A stretch of 64,000 bases of DNA from assembly GCF_018320785.1 (NCBI RefSeq), contig NC_054872.1:40722551-40786550 (forward strand), read 5' to 3'. The notes beneath the pieces were generated by a model that saw only the letters and a list, made by a program, of their open reading frames with translations, made no database searches and had not been told where the DNA came from. The translations under genes were made by a program, and so were the position numbers. The DNA is from Cheilinus undulatus. Lineage: Eukaryota > Chordata > Actinopteri > Labriformes > Labridae. Below, piece by piece: positions 1-10,930 of this stretch; position 1 is the first letter of the stretch, and each line of letters starts with the position of its first letter.

Positions 1-2400
1 TTGTCATCAAATGTGATCTGATCTGCATCCAAGTCACAAGTATAGACAAACACAATGTGCTTAACATAATACCACACAAACAAAAACAATACAGTGGTGT
101 GAAAAAGTATTTTCCTCCTTTCTGATTCCTGAGTTTTTAGCATATTCATCACACTTAAATGTTTCGGATCATCAAACCAATTTTTATATTTCACAAAGAC
201 AACCCAAGTAAATAGAAAAAGCAGTGTTTGAATGATTATCTAATTTTTTAAGGGGGGAAAAAATCCAAACCTTTCTGGCCCTGTGTGAAAAAGTAATTGC
301 CCCCTGAACCTAATGACTTGTTGTGCCACTTGGCAGCAATAACTGTAATCAAGCGTTTGCAGTAACAGACGATGAGTGTTTCTCATCACTGTGGAGGAAT
401 TTTGACCCACTCTTCTTCATAGAATTGCTTTAACTCAGCCATATTGGAGGGTATTCCAGCATGAACTGCCGTTTAAGGTCACACCACAGCATCTCAGTTC
501 GATTTAAGTCCGGACCCTGACTGGGCCACTCCAAAACCTTCATTTAGTTTTTCTTGAGCCATTGAGAGGTGGACTTGCAGGTGTATTTCAGGTCATTGTC
601 CTGCTGCATAACCCAAGAGCGCTTGAGCTTGAGGGCACATACTGATGACCGGATGATCGCCTTCAGGATTTTCTGATAGACAGCAGAATTCATTGTTCCA
701 TCAATCACAGCAAGTGGTCCAGGTCCTGAAGCAGCAAAGCAGCCCCAGCAACACCTTCCAAAAAGTTCAACTTTTGTCTCGTCAGTCCACAGAAAATTTC
801 TCCAAAAGTCTTGGGGATCATCAAGATGTTTCTTGGAAAATGTGAGATGAGCCTTTGTACTCTTTTAGGTCAGCAGCAGTTTTGGCCTCCGAACTCTCCC
901 ATGGGTGCCATTTTTGCCCAGTGTCTCTGGTTTGACCTCATTTGGCAGCAACAACCTCAACCAAACGTTTCCAGTAGCTACTGAATGGACCTGCACAACA
1001 TTCAGGAGGAATGTTGAAGCATTCTTCCTTACAGAAGTGCTTCAGCTCACCCAGATTATTAGGCTGTCTGGTGTGAACGGCTTTTGAGGTCATTCTACAC
1101 CATCTCTATTGGAGTCAGGTCTGGGCTCTGACTGGGCCACTCCAAAAGGTGGATTTTCTTTTTTTTGAAGCCATGTTATTAATTACTTCCATGTTTGAGG
1201 TTGTTGTCCTGCTGCATCATACAACTTCTTCTGAGCTTCAGCTGGTGGAGAGCCACCCTGACATTATGCTGTAGGACAGTGGTTCTCAACTGGTTGAGCC
1301 TTGGGACTCACCATCAACTTCCCAATGAAAAACTCCAACCCAAATTTCTGATCATGTTTGACCAATCAGATTTATCTAAGGAAAATATCCCAGTTTGAAC
1401 CTCAAAAATGCAAAACATGCCACCAATCAAAGATGAAAGGCAAAAAAGCTTGTTGAATACCACAGCAGTAGGATACCATTATAAACTTGTGAGTTGATTT
1501 TCCCTTCGATGATAGCAAGCAGTCCAGGCCCTGAGGCAGTAAAGCAGCCCCAAATCCTGATGCTCGCTTCACTGTACTTCATTGAGGGGATGATGTTCTC
1601 ATGTTGGTCTGCGTTTTGTGCCATAAGAACTGCTGCGTGTTCTCCCCCAAAATTTCAACCTAAGTTTCATCAGTCCATAAACATTTTCCCACTAGCGCTG
1701 TGGAGTGTCAAGGTGCTCCTGGCAAACTTCAGGTTTGCAGTGATGTTTTTGGAAAGTAGCGGCTTTCTCCGTGGACACCATGCCTGTTCAATCTTTTGCA
1801 TATGGTAGACTCCTGAAAACACTTGTTCCAATGATTCTGTTAAGCTTTCAGCTGTTATTCTAGGGATCTTTTTTTTTAACCTTTCAGCATTCTGCATTGT
1901 GCTCTTCTTGGTAGAGTAGTACTGTATCATCTGCATTTGTGGACAGTTTGTCTAACTGTGGGCTGGTGAATACATAAAGTCTTATGGGGGACTTTGCAAC
2001 TCCTTCCAGTCTTACCCAATTTAACAATTCTTGATCGAAGGTCTTCTGAGACCTCTTTCTTGCGAGGCATGGTTCACATCAGCAGATGCTTCTTGTGAAG
2101 AGTTACCTCAAAAAGTTTGAGTGTTTTTATGAGTCACAATAGCTCTACACCTGGCTCATATCTCATTTAATTGATTGGACTTCAGATGTGCTAACTCCTG
2201 ACTCCAATTAGCTCTTATTGGAGCATTAGCCTAAGTGTTCACTTATTTTTTCCAGTAGCACTGTGAGTGTTTAATGGATATGTTCAAAAAGGACTTTAAG
2301 TATTGTAATTGTTTGTGTGGTATTAGGTTGAGCACATTGTATTTTTCTATACTTGTGACTTGGATGCACATGAAGTCATCAGCAGATAAGACTTTTTATA
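1..2400 (-). mobile_element. Tc1/mariner-like element relic in pycard copy A intron 3, longer version
   Basis: Two ends match as inverted repeats of about 75 bp. Around 20-95 the sequence reads ATCCAAGTCACAAGTATAG and continues; its reverse complement lies at about 2285-2370. Between them, minus-strand reading gives Tc1 transposase fragments, for example WGCFTASGPGLLAIIEGKIN near 1500-1600. A second Tc1-like relic (about 95-900, ending in a GTGAAAAAGTAATTGCC-type motif) is nested or joined to it. A hAT-like terminal motif CAGTGGTTCTCAAC sits at 1277. All reading frames are broken. Copy B carries the same element with about 1.06 kb missing inside. Confidence 0.75.
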
Positions 2401-3767
2401 GTGCAAGTGCCTCTTTACCGGCCATGGTATCTCCACCAGATGCTCCAGCTGATGGTCTTGCAGCTGAACAAGATTGAGAAGTATTGCTTGAAAATTATTG
2501 TAAAGATCAGTGTTTCAAATTAAACAAGGAAACAAGAAAATAACTCACCATCACTGGAACCAAGCTCTGAGCGCAGTGCAGCTGTTTCTTTCACTGCAAA
2601 AAAAAGGACAGACACAGTATTAGTTTCTGAATAAAACTAGTTACAAGGTTTGTTTGTCCTCTTCTGGTGGACTCTGCAGGACAATCGAGATCAATTTAAC
2701 TATTTTTAGTTGTTTGTAGTATTTAAAATACTTTGAACATGAATTGATGAATGTTTGTTCATTTGTCAATATTTATAAATTCACTGAATCATATGCTAAA
2801 TAAGCTATACATGTTGAAGTGATTCCCAATTAATCTTTTAATGACTTATTTAGGCTTCAAGTTTGATATACATATGGACACAATGCAGCCTTCTGTCTGT
2901 ACTCTTTGCTGATTTTTCCAAATTTCTTCATTTCTTCGGTGAACTTTCTGAATAAAGATTTTCAAAGTTGATTGAACATGTATGATGTTTGCATGTCTGG
3001 GCACGGAGACACAAATCTACAAATGAACTGCTGGATGTAGCTCAGACAGCAGCAAAGATAACATGGGTAATGATTGAATAGTTTAAAAAATACAGATCTA
3101 TTTACATCCTTAAAGAAAGCATGAAAGAGCACCAGAGGAGCAATTTTGGTACCTATAGTTCTACCCAAACTACACCCAGAATCAATCCTGAGAATGTCCA
3201 CTAAAAAAATGAATACTGTATAGCCTAATATTTTTCACAAAGTAGGTGATTTACATTTCCAACATCATGCTACCATAAAGGTTTATGTCAACATGGGATT
3301 TAGGATAGCGGGGTATTTTATTAGATGTTAAAATGTGCTCCCAACATCTCTTAAACCTGGGGTTGGGAGAAACGCCTAATAAAAAGTAATTTGGATTAAG
3401 ATTTGTTTTACAAGCCTATATGGCCTACTGCTTCATATCCTGAAGCCGAAATCATGCCCTCACATGTTTGCATCAAAAAGTCTGGTTTAAACCTTTACTC
3501 ACTAACATACTTACAGAGTTCCTCGGCATCGTCCCCGCACCTTGCCTCCTTCAACAGATCCACAGTCACCTGTAGAGCTTTAACCTCGGTAAAAGTAGAA
3601 ACAAGGAGGTCAGTGATCTCTAGGTAGGTTTTTCCCTCCACTTGCCTGCGCCGGACTCTCGGCTCTACCCTGCGGTCCAGCAGCCTGGTGCAGAACTTTT
3701 TGAAGTTTTCCTTTGACAGATTCTCCAGCGCGTCTGCTATAGCAGATTTAATGGTTTTGGGAGCCAT
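1..3767 (-). CDS. pycard: pycard (ASC) copy A, PYD-CARD inflammasome adaptor; 3' part beyond left edge
   Basis: ASC-type adaptor. The PYD recruits sensors and polymerises; the CARD recruits caspase-1-type proteases in the cytoplasm. Three exons are in the window: 3767-3515 (PYD), 2593-2549 and 2463-2419 (45 nt each, linker). All have GT-AG junctions in phase 1, and every junction matches complete copy B at 5582-9951. The start is the ATG opening MAPKTIKSAIADAL. The CARD exon should lie about 250 bases left of position 1, because position 1 matches about 6091 in copy B and copy B's CARD exon ends at 5841. No stop or frameshift is seen in the visible exons. Differences from copy B include RRVEPR for RKEEPR and LKEARCGDD for LMEARCGND. 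Intron 3 holds a Tc1-like relic. Identity is firm; whether copy A still has an intact CARD cannot be seen. Confidence 0.85.
3515..3767 (-). CDS. pycard: pycard copy A exon 1: Pyrin domain
   Basis: 253 nt encode 84 residues plus one base. The PYD pattern is clear: an amphipathic first helix (IKSAIADALENL), then FKKFCTRLLDRR, EPRVRRRQVEGK, LEITDLLVSTFTE and a last helix ending DAEEL. The donor is CT|GTAAGTATG (phase 1). The basic EPRVRRRQVEGK stretch and the acidic first helix fit the charged faces PYDs use to assemble. Nearly identical to the exon at 9699-9951. Confidence 0.9.
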
Positions 3768-5581
3768 TTCTCACCAGAAGATCCCCCAGACCCTCCGCGT
3801 TTCTACGTACACCCCACCGATTTCCGGATAAGTTCCCTGATAAAGACACCAGGATGACACAGGGCTCACCTTTTTTCTCCACTCTCACACCCAGCACGCA
3901 GTAAGCAGTAGTAGGGCGGAAATGCTGCCTTCGCGTGAATTCGTCTATTAGAAAACGCAGCAGTAGCTGTGTGTTTAAAAGTGAAATGGAATTCAATTTG
4001 TGTTCCTTTTAAAAAAACATCCATGCCAAAATGAAAGACTGTGTTATGGGTCATCGTTTTTATGACTTGATGATTGTTCCTACATTTCTTTCTTTCTTTT
4101 TTTACATAAATCTGAGAATTAATTTCATTTTAGCTATAGATTTTTCCTCCATTTTCCAAGCACTTAAATGTAACACCATCCATTTTCACAGAGAACCTAC
4201 TATGACACATTCCTAAATTGCTTGTGCATACTTGTTTTTTTTTTTTTTTTTTTTTTTTTTGCAGTTTGTTTATCGGGTAAGTGCGGGATGGGGGAGTACT
4301 AGGTGGATCAATGTATTTACACTGAAGCCTTAAATTTTCACCTCCAGCTCCCTGATACCCCCCTCCATTCCTTGCCAGAATACCCCGCCCTCGGCCATTT
4401 TATTGACAGGTGAGCTTAGCATAAGCAATCAGTACACAGATAACAGAAAACAAATGTATAAGAATAATGACATTTGTTGCATGAACACGAATTTTTACCC
4501 TATGAAAAGAAAAAAACATCTAAAATATTTATCATTTAAGTTATGTATTAGATTAACATGAGTCTTTTATATGCTGGTCATACAAAGAAAAACAAGATTT
4601 CTGCAGTTTAAGAAAATGTGAACAGAGAGATCAGTTGTCAGCTGCCATTTGTGTGTGATGTAGTCAGGGTAGTGGAAGAAAGCTGTGAGTGCCCTGGGAT
4701 TCAAAAGTCCAGAGTCCGGGTATTTAAAAAAAAACAACCTCAAGACACGTCTTTTTAATTTGTCTTTTGATAGTGAATACATTTACGGTCTTGTGTGTTA
4801 ATCATTGTTTTTAACCACTGTCTTATTTTTGTTTTTATTTTAAAGACAATAAGATTTTTTTTGTCTTTACTTTCATTTCTATTTTACTTTTGTATTTTTC
4901 TGGAGTATTGAGAATGCAAAGAAGGTGTTCAGAGTGCATAAAACAGAATCAACATGGACAGATCATTAATAAGCTGAAGATAACATTTGACAAAAGTTGG
5001 AGGTGAAAACAAAAACCATCATGAACTCTGATTCACACTGTAAATTAAGATACTCTCAAAAAATTATCCACCCAAAATTCAGAGTCACACCCAGGAATCA
5101 GAACATTTTATTTATGTTTAACAGGAAGTTCATTGTACATAGGACATTTTAAAATACCCTCCAAATGTAAATAGATTCTACTTGGTAAAAAAAAAATATC
5201 CAAGAAATTAGGATCTCAAAGCATTTTTAGACAAATTCTAATAATTCACTTTTAATTTACATTTAAAAATGGTTAAAATATGGAAGCATTACATTTCATG
5301 CAAATTGATAAAAAAGATAGGAGGGGATAATTAATCCACATTTACATGATAAATATTTGCATATTCTGACTGCAACAGGATTCAATCTTTTTAAAGCGAT
5401 GTAATTAAAAGACCCTCATTGAAAGAGGCACAGTTCTGCTGAAACATTCATGTTATCAGTGGTGCAGTGGTGTGTGCAGAAGTGAATATACTCTTCATTT
5501 CTCCACAGGAAAATGGTGCTAAAATCAGTATTTCCTATTTATTTAGGTGGGCTGTATATCCTAAAAATTTATCCAAAAGAG
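3768..5581. other. Spacer between pycard copies: copy A promoter flank, 3'UTR-like relic, copy B 3' region
   Basis: From 3768 to about 4460 the sequence matches the 5' flank of copy B (9952 to about 10930), so the promoter was duplicated with the gene. From 4543 to about 4900 it matches 16106-16440, the presumed 3'UTR of the PYD-FGKY gene. A poly-T run lies at 4231-4260. From about 4900 to 5580 I see only AT-rich sequence. TTTATT (minus-strand AATAAA) at 5107-5112 and 5538-5543 are candidate poly(A) signals for pycard copy B. No further gene is supported. Confidence 0.6.
4543..4900 (+). pseudogene. Relic resembling the 3'UTR of the PYD-FGKY gene
   Basis: This segment aligns by eye with 16106-16440, 440-770 bases after the stop of the PYD-FGKY gene and before its likely poly(A) signal. 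Shared stretches include TTTTATATGCTGGTC and GGGTAGTGGAAGAAAGCTGT. Just before it (4468-4542) the sequence matches 11251-11365, upstream of the same gene. So the 4.7 kb that holds the whole PYD-FGKY coding region in the right-hand unit is absent here. No coding exon remains. Confidence 0.6.
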
Positions 5582-5841
5582 TTATTTGTTCTTGAGTTCC
5601 TCAATGAGATACTTCTCATTTTCCTCAAGAAGTTTCAAGAAGACATCTTTGCAGTTAGGGCCAGCTTTCAAGCAACCACAGAAGAGCTCCCTCATCTTCA
5701 TCTGAGTGGTGGGCAGAACTCGGATGTTATCATAACTCTCCTGTTGGATGACACCTTTGAAAAGGAGCCCATCCAGAATGGGTGCAATGTTGCTCACTCT
5801 TTGGATTAGAGCCATTCTGTGTTTATCCACAAAGTGCTTGT
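5582..5841 (-). CDS. pycard: pycard copy B exon 4: CARD domain and stop
   Basis: Reads DKHFVDKHRMALIQRVSN, then APILDGLLFKGVIQQE, then YDNIRVLPTTQMKMREL, and ends in LLEENEKYLIEELKNK and TAA. The pattern FVDKHR-x-LIQRV-x-ILD-x-L with a final helix pair is the ASC CARD. The acceptor CTCTCAG is at 5842-5844. The domain is full length (about 85 residues). Confidence 0.92.
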
Positions 5842-8814
5842 CTGAGAGAAAGGAGAAAAATGATCAAAAACGTTTCTGATTTGAGGTCATGAAAATTCAA
5901 CTTGATACTTTATTAGACAATAACTATTTATTTAAAAATCTAAGTACCATACATGAACTCAGTGTAAATAAAGCTAGTGTTCAGTCTGTTCCCAACACTG
6001 TACTATAGTGGCAAGAAAAAGTATGGGAAACCTTTGAAATGATCTAGTTTTCTACATTCATGGACATCATCTGTAGTTTTCTACATTAATTTGTCATCAA
6101 ATGTGATCTGATATGCATCTAAGTCACAAGTATAGACAAACACAATGTGCTTAACATAATACCACACAAACAAAAACAATACAGTGGTGTGAAAAAGTAT
6201 TTTCCTCCTTTCTGATTCCTGAGTTTTTAGCATATTCATCACACTTAAATGTTTCAGATCATCAAACCAATTTTTATATTTCACAAAGACAACCCAAGTA
6301 AATAGAAAAAGCAGTGTTTGAATGATTATCTAATTTTTTAAGGGGGGAAAAATCCAAACCTTTCTGGCCCTGTGTGAAAAAGTAATTGCCCCCTGAACCT
6401 AATGACTTGTTGTGCCACTTGGCAGCAATAATTGTAATCAAGCGTTTGCAGTAACAGACGATGAGTGTTTCTCATCACTGTGGAGGAATTTTGACCCACT
6501 CTTCTTCATAGAATTGCTTTAACTCAGCCATATTGGAGGGTATTCCAGCATGAACTGCCGTTTAAGGTCACAACACAGCATCTCAGTTCGATTTAAGTCT
6601 GGACCCTGACTGGGCCACTCCAAAACCTTCATTTAGTTTTTCTTGAGGCATTGAGAGGTGGACTTGCAGGTGTATTTCAGGTCATTGTCCTGCTGCATAA
6701 CCCAAGAGCGCTTGAGCTTGAGGGCACATACTGATGACCGGATGATCGCTTTCAGGATTTTCTGATAGACAGCAGAATTCATTGTTCCATCAATCACAGC
6801 AAGTGGTCCAGGTCCTGAAGCAGCAAAGCGGCCCCAGCAACACCTTCCAAAAAGTTCAACTTTTGTCTCGTCAGTCCACAGAAAATTTCTCCAAAAGTCT
6901 TGGGGATCATCAAGATGTTTCTTGGAAAATGTGAGATGAGCCTTTGTACTCTTTTAGGTCAGCAGTGGTTTTGGCCTCCGAACTCTCCCATGGGTGCCAT
7001 TTTTGCCCAGTGTCTCTGGTTTGACCTCATTTGGCAGCAACAACCTCAACCAAACGTTTCCAGTAGCTACTGAACGGACCTGCACAACATTCAGGAGGAA
7101 TGTTGAAGCATTCTTCCTTACAGAAGTGCTTCAGCTCACCCAGATTATTAGGCTGTCTGGTGTGAACGGCTTTTGAGGTCATTCTACACCATCTCTATTG
7201 GAGTCAGGTCTGGGCTCTGACTGGGCCACTCCAAAAGGTGGATTTTCTTTTTTAGAAGCCATGTTATTAATTACTTCCATGTTTGAGGTTGTTGTCCTGC
7301 TGCATCATACAACTTCTTCTGAGCTTCAGCTGGTGGAGAGCCACCCTGAGATTATGCTGTAGGATATGAATTTTTCTATACTTGTGACTTGGATGCACAT
7401 GAAGTCATCAGCAGATAAGACTTTTTATAGTGCATGTGTCTCTTTACCTGCCATGGTATCTCCACCAGATGCTCCAGCTGATGGTCTTGCAGCTGAACAA
7501 GATTGAGAAGTATTGCTTTAAAATCAATGTAAAGATCAGTGTTTCAAATTAAACAAGGAAACAAGAAAATAACTCACCATCACTGGAACCAAGCTCTGAG
7601 CGCAGTGCAGCTGTTTCTTTCACTGCAAAAAAAAGACAGACACAGTACTAGTTTCTGAATAAAACTAGTTACAAGGTTTGTTTGTCCTCTTCTGGTGGAC
7701 TCTGCAGGACAATCGAGATCAATTTAACAATTTTTAGTTGTTTGTAGTATTTAAAATACTTTGAACATGAATTGATGAATGTTTGTTCATTTGTCAGTAT
7801 TTATAAATTCACTGAATCATATGCAAAATAAGCTATACATGTTGTAGTCATTTCCAAATTGGCTAATCTTCTAATGGTTTATTTAGACTATAAGTTTGAT
7901 ATACACATGGACAAAATGCAGCCTTCTGTGTGTACTCGTTGTGTAGAAATTAAATAAACATATTCAGGGTTTCACTAAAGTCCAGAGTTTTCAATGCTTT
8001 TTTGTGTGTTTAATTCCATGTAGTGAGGTCATACAATATTCTATTTCCATTCTAAATTCTTGTATCTTTGGTAACTTTTGAGTCCATTTACACTTATGGA
8101 TGTAATATTTATCAGACAATATACGTCAATTAAAAATATAAAGCTTTTGACAGTTTCTTTTTCCAACTGTCATAATAAAATTGTCATAATAGTCTCTCCT
8201 CCTCTACCTCCTCCAGTCTCTCCTCCTCTACCTCCTCCTGTATCTCCTCCTCTACCTCCTCCATCTCCTCCAGCCTCTCTTGCTCTACCTCCTCCTGTAT
8301 CTCCTCCTCTACCTCCTCCATCTCCTCCAGCCTCTCTTGCTCTACCTCCTCCTCTACCTCCTCCATCTCCTCCAGCCTCTCTTGCTCTACCTCCTCCTGT
8401 ATCTCCTCCTCTACCTCCTCCATCTCCTCCAGCCTCTCTTGCTCTACCTCCTCCTGTATCTTCTTCTGGATTTCTATTATCTGTCACCTGACAAGAATAT
8501 ATTGATGGATGACATATGAACAGTGGGACAATTTGGGATGCAACAATCATTGATTTTGATGGTATAGTCTGAAGAAAAAACTCAGTTTCTCAATTATTAT
8601 GTCTAATTTATTCATAAACAATATGGATGTATAAAATCACATTTATAATCCAAGGTTTTATTTTATTTTTTTCCATAAACTTTCATTGTTAGTGTTTTAA
8701 ACAGTTGCTGCCTTTCAAAACACAAATAATACATGAAAAAAAAAATCAAAAAGTGTATCTCTTTGGCTTTAAATATATGCCTTTTTTAAAATCTCTGTGT
8801 TGTTGAGGCTCTAC

Positions 8815-8845
<31 letters not shown>

Positions 8846-9951
8846 ATATTTTATTTGTCAGCTCTTTCAATAAAACTCAAAGACACTTTACAAGAATAAA
8901 ACAATTACATAATATGAATATATAAATTGCAATACATAAGTTTATTATAAAGTTAAATCATAGAATATTAAAAAAAGCATACAAGTAATACTATTACTAC
9001 TATTATTACTACTACTAATAATAATAATAATAATAATAGGAGGGGAGAGAGTCTGAGTTTCTGGTGGTTGAGGGGAAGGAGTTTGTGGTGTAATGTGTTC
9101 CTCTGAGTAACTTACATTTTGACTTCTAAAGAAATCTCTTATATCCAGTTTTCTTTGTTTCGACATCTTGCCACCTGGCTGCGCCTAATTACCAAACACA
9201 CATACGCACGCACGCACGCACACACCCAGACACACATTCAATGTTAATGTATACGAAACCTCTGATATTAAAATCCGTCTAGCTGACGTGACCCAGGCAG
9301 AACAAATGCCCAACATGTTAACAACTTACAGTATCAGATGAACGTTGACTCATGGCCAACTAGCTACACACCGGTGTGCTCATGGACCATAGTCCAGGCG
9401 CTGTTTACAACCAGATGGAGTGACAGCGGGGACGGCCAATCACACGTTAGTAAGAAACGGCAGAGCCAATCGATGAGCTTGTGGGCCAGCGGGCGGTCTA
9501 AAGGGAAACGGGCTTCAGCTTGAGCAGCCGTTTTCCGCTTGGTCCTAGTGCTCAACCTGTCTCCATTTAATATAGCGTAAATTGTTTTTGGATGGTAAAA
9601 ACTGCAGGGGACCAAAACTGCCTTTTTAAAAAATGCAGGGGACATGTCCCCCCCGCCCCCCCCCGCCAAATTACGTTCTAGCTCACTAACATACTTACAG
9701 AGTTCCTCGGCATCGTTCCCGCACCTTGCCTCCATCAACAGATCCACAGTCACCTGTAGAGCTTTAACCTCGGTAAAGGTAGAAACCAGGAGGTCAGTGA
9801 TCTCTAGGTAGGTTTTTCCCTCCACTTGCCTGCGCCGGACTCTCGGCTCTTCCTTGCGGTCCAGCAGCCTGGTGCAGAACTTTTTGAAGTTTTCCTCTGA
9901 CAGATCCTCCAGCGCGTCTGCTATAGCAGATTTAATGGTTTTGGGAGCCAT
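5582..9951 (-). CDS. pycard: pycard (ASC) copy B, complete PYD-CARD inflammasome adaptor
   Basis: Four exons, 200 residues, close to my memory of zebrafish Asc (about 200). Exon 1 at 9951-9699 (residues 1-84, PYD); exon 2 at 7622-7578 (45 nt, KETAALRSELGSSD); exon 3 at 7492-7448 (45 nt, ARPSAGASGGDTMA); exon 4 at 5841-5582 (CARD and TAA stop). All junctions are GT-AG in phase 1. The PYD and CARD polymerise separately to build the ASC speck, joining NLR-type sensors to inflammatory caspases; this is family knowledge. The start is the ATG of MAPKTIKSAIADAL, the same as in copy A. Intron 1 contains a minisatellite and a hAT-like relic; intron 3 contains a Tc1-like relic. Both linker exons are symmetric, so skipping either keeps the frame. 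Confidence 0.92.
6005..7440 (-). mobile_element. Tc1-like element relic in pycard copy B intron 3, internally deleted
   Basis: Near-identical to 1-1280 of the window, then jumps at about 7365 directly to the outer right end (CTATACTTGTGACTTGGATG). About 1.06 kb present in copy A (about 1282-2340) is missing. The left end extends to about 6005 (GTGGCAAGAAAAAGTATG), typical of a common fish Tc1-like inverted repeat. Not coding. Confidence 0.75.
8193..8465. repeat. 57-bp pyrimidine-rich minisatellite in pycard copy B intron 1
   Basis: About four copies of a CTC-rich unit of 57 bases built from TCTCCTCCTCTACCTCC, then ATCTCCTCCAGCCTCTC, then TTGCTCTACCTCCTCCTGTA. One copy is shortened by about 12 bases, and a shorter CCTCCAGTCTCTCCTCCTCT variant leads in. 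All frames are open because the unit is a multiple of three without stops; one minus frame gives an EEVEQERLEEMEEVEEEIQ repeat. Copy A lacks the array. I read it as intronic. Confidence 0.85.
8817..8845. repeat. (AAT)n microsatellite
   Basis: About nine uninterrupted AAT units, followed by AAC and a stretch ending CAGCTCTTTCAATAAAACTC. Lies in pycard copy B intron 1. Confidence 0.9.
8975..9670 (-). mobile_element. hAT-like (ZMYM1/TTF-type) transposon 5' end relic
   Basis: On the minus strand a G-rich start (GGGGGGGACATGTCCCCTG, about 9665-9640) is followed by about 480 bases of leader and then an ATG opening MSKQRKLDIRDFFRSQNVSY at 9166. That N-terminus (short basic stretch plus IRDFF) is typical of fish hAT-like proteins of the ZMYM1/TTF-type group. 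The frame then runs into microsatellite. It sits about 25 bases inside the intron from the pycard copy B exon 1 donor and is absent at the same place in copy A (3514). Confidence 0.6.
8984..9038. repeat. (ACT/ATT)n and (AAT)n microsatellite
   Basis: Alternating ACTATTACT units and then about eight AAT units, next to the hAT-like relic. Confidence 0.85.
9699..9951 (-). CDS. pycard: pycard copy B exon 1: Pyrin domain
   Basis: Residues 1-84 plus one base: MAPKTIKSAIADALEDL, ENFKKFCTRLLDRKEEPR, VEGKTYLEITDLLVSTFTE, then a helix ending NDAEEL. The donor is at 9698-9693 (GTAAGT). It is almost identical to the exon at 3515-3767, including synonymous positions, so the duplication looks fairly recent or gene-converted. 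A minus-strand open frame runs on past the donor into the intron, but that extension is transposon sequence and not part of the protein. Confidence 0.92.
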
Positions 9952-10930
9952 TTCTCACCAGAAGATCCCCCAGACCCTCCACGTTTCTACGTACACCCCA
10001 CCGATTTCCGGATAAGTTCACAGATGAAGCCACCAGGAAGATGCAGAGTTCATCTTTTTCTTCTCCTCTTTAACCACTGCCCATAGGAAGGAGGAAATGC
10101 TGACTTCGAGTGCTGTCGAGAATTCGTCTTTTAGAAAACGTAGGCAGTAGCAGGGTGTTTAAAAGTGAAATCGAATTAAATTTGTGTTCCTTTTGAAAAA
10201 ATCCATGCCAAGACTGTGTTGGCATGGATTTTGGTTGGCTTTATGGCTCATCGTTTATATGACTTGATGATTGTTCTTACATTTCTTTCTTTCTTTCTTT
10301 TTTTTTTTTTTTTTTTTTACATAAATCTGATAATTAATTTCATTTTATAGATTTTTTTTCTTCATTTTCCAAGCACTTCCCTGTAACACCATCCATTTTC
10401 ACACAGAACCTACTATGACGCATTCCTAAATTGTTTGTGCACACTTGTCTATTAGTTCTTTAAGCAATTTATTTATCAGGTAAATGAGGGATGGGGGAGT
10501 ACGTGGGACAATTTATTTACACTTAAGCTTTAAATTTTCACCTCTAGCTCCCTGATATTCCCCATCCCCCTTACTTTGCCTACTATGGGACAATTCCTGT
10601 TGTGGGACAACTGTGAGCAAGGAAACCAGAAACATTTCTTAACAATTTTCTAGAAAAAAGATCAGGTTTGCATTTGTTAATAGGGACTGTCCAGGACATT
10701 AAGCTCACCCAGAAAAATTAGGATATGCAAAGGACTTTTGTGCAAGTGTAAATGGGAATACATATGAATAAATACATATTTATGGTAACACCGCATTCTT
10801 TGTTTCTGGAAATACGAACATCAGTCCTCTGATCAGGATGTCCCCGGATGACCTCGGCCATTTTATTGACAGGTTAGCTTAGCAAAAGCAATCAGTACAC
10901 AGATAACAGAAAACAAAAGTATAAGAATAA

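Noticed and set aside
8184-8423. EEVEQERLEE repeat protein gene
   Set aside because: A 57-bp minisatellite without stops gives open frames on both strands; it lies inside a pycard intron with no start context or splice evidence.
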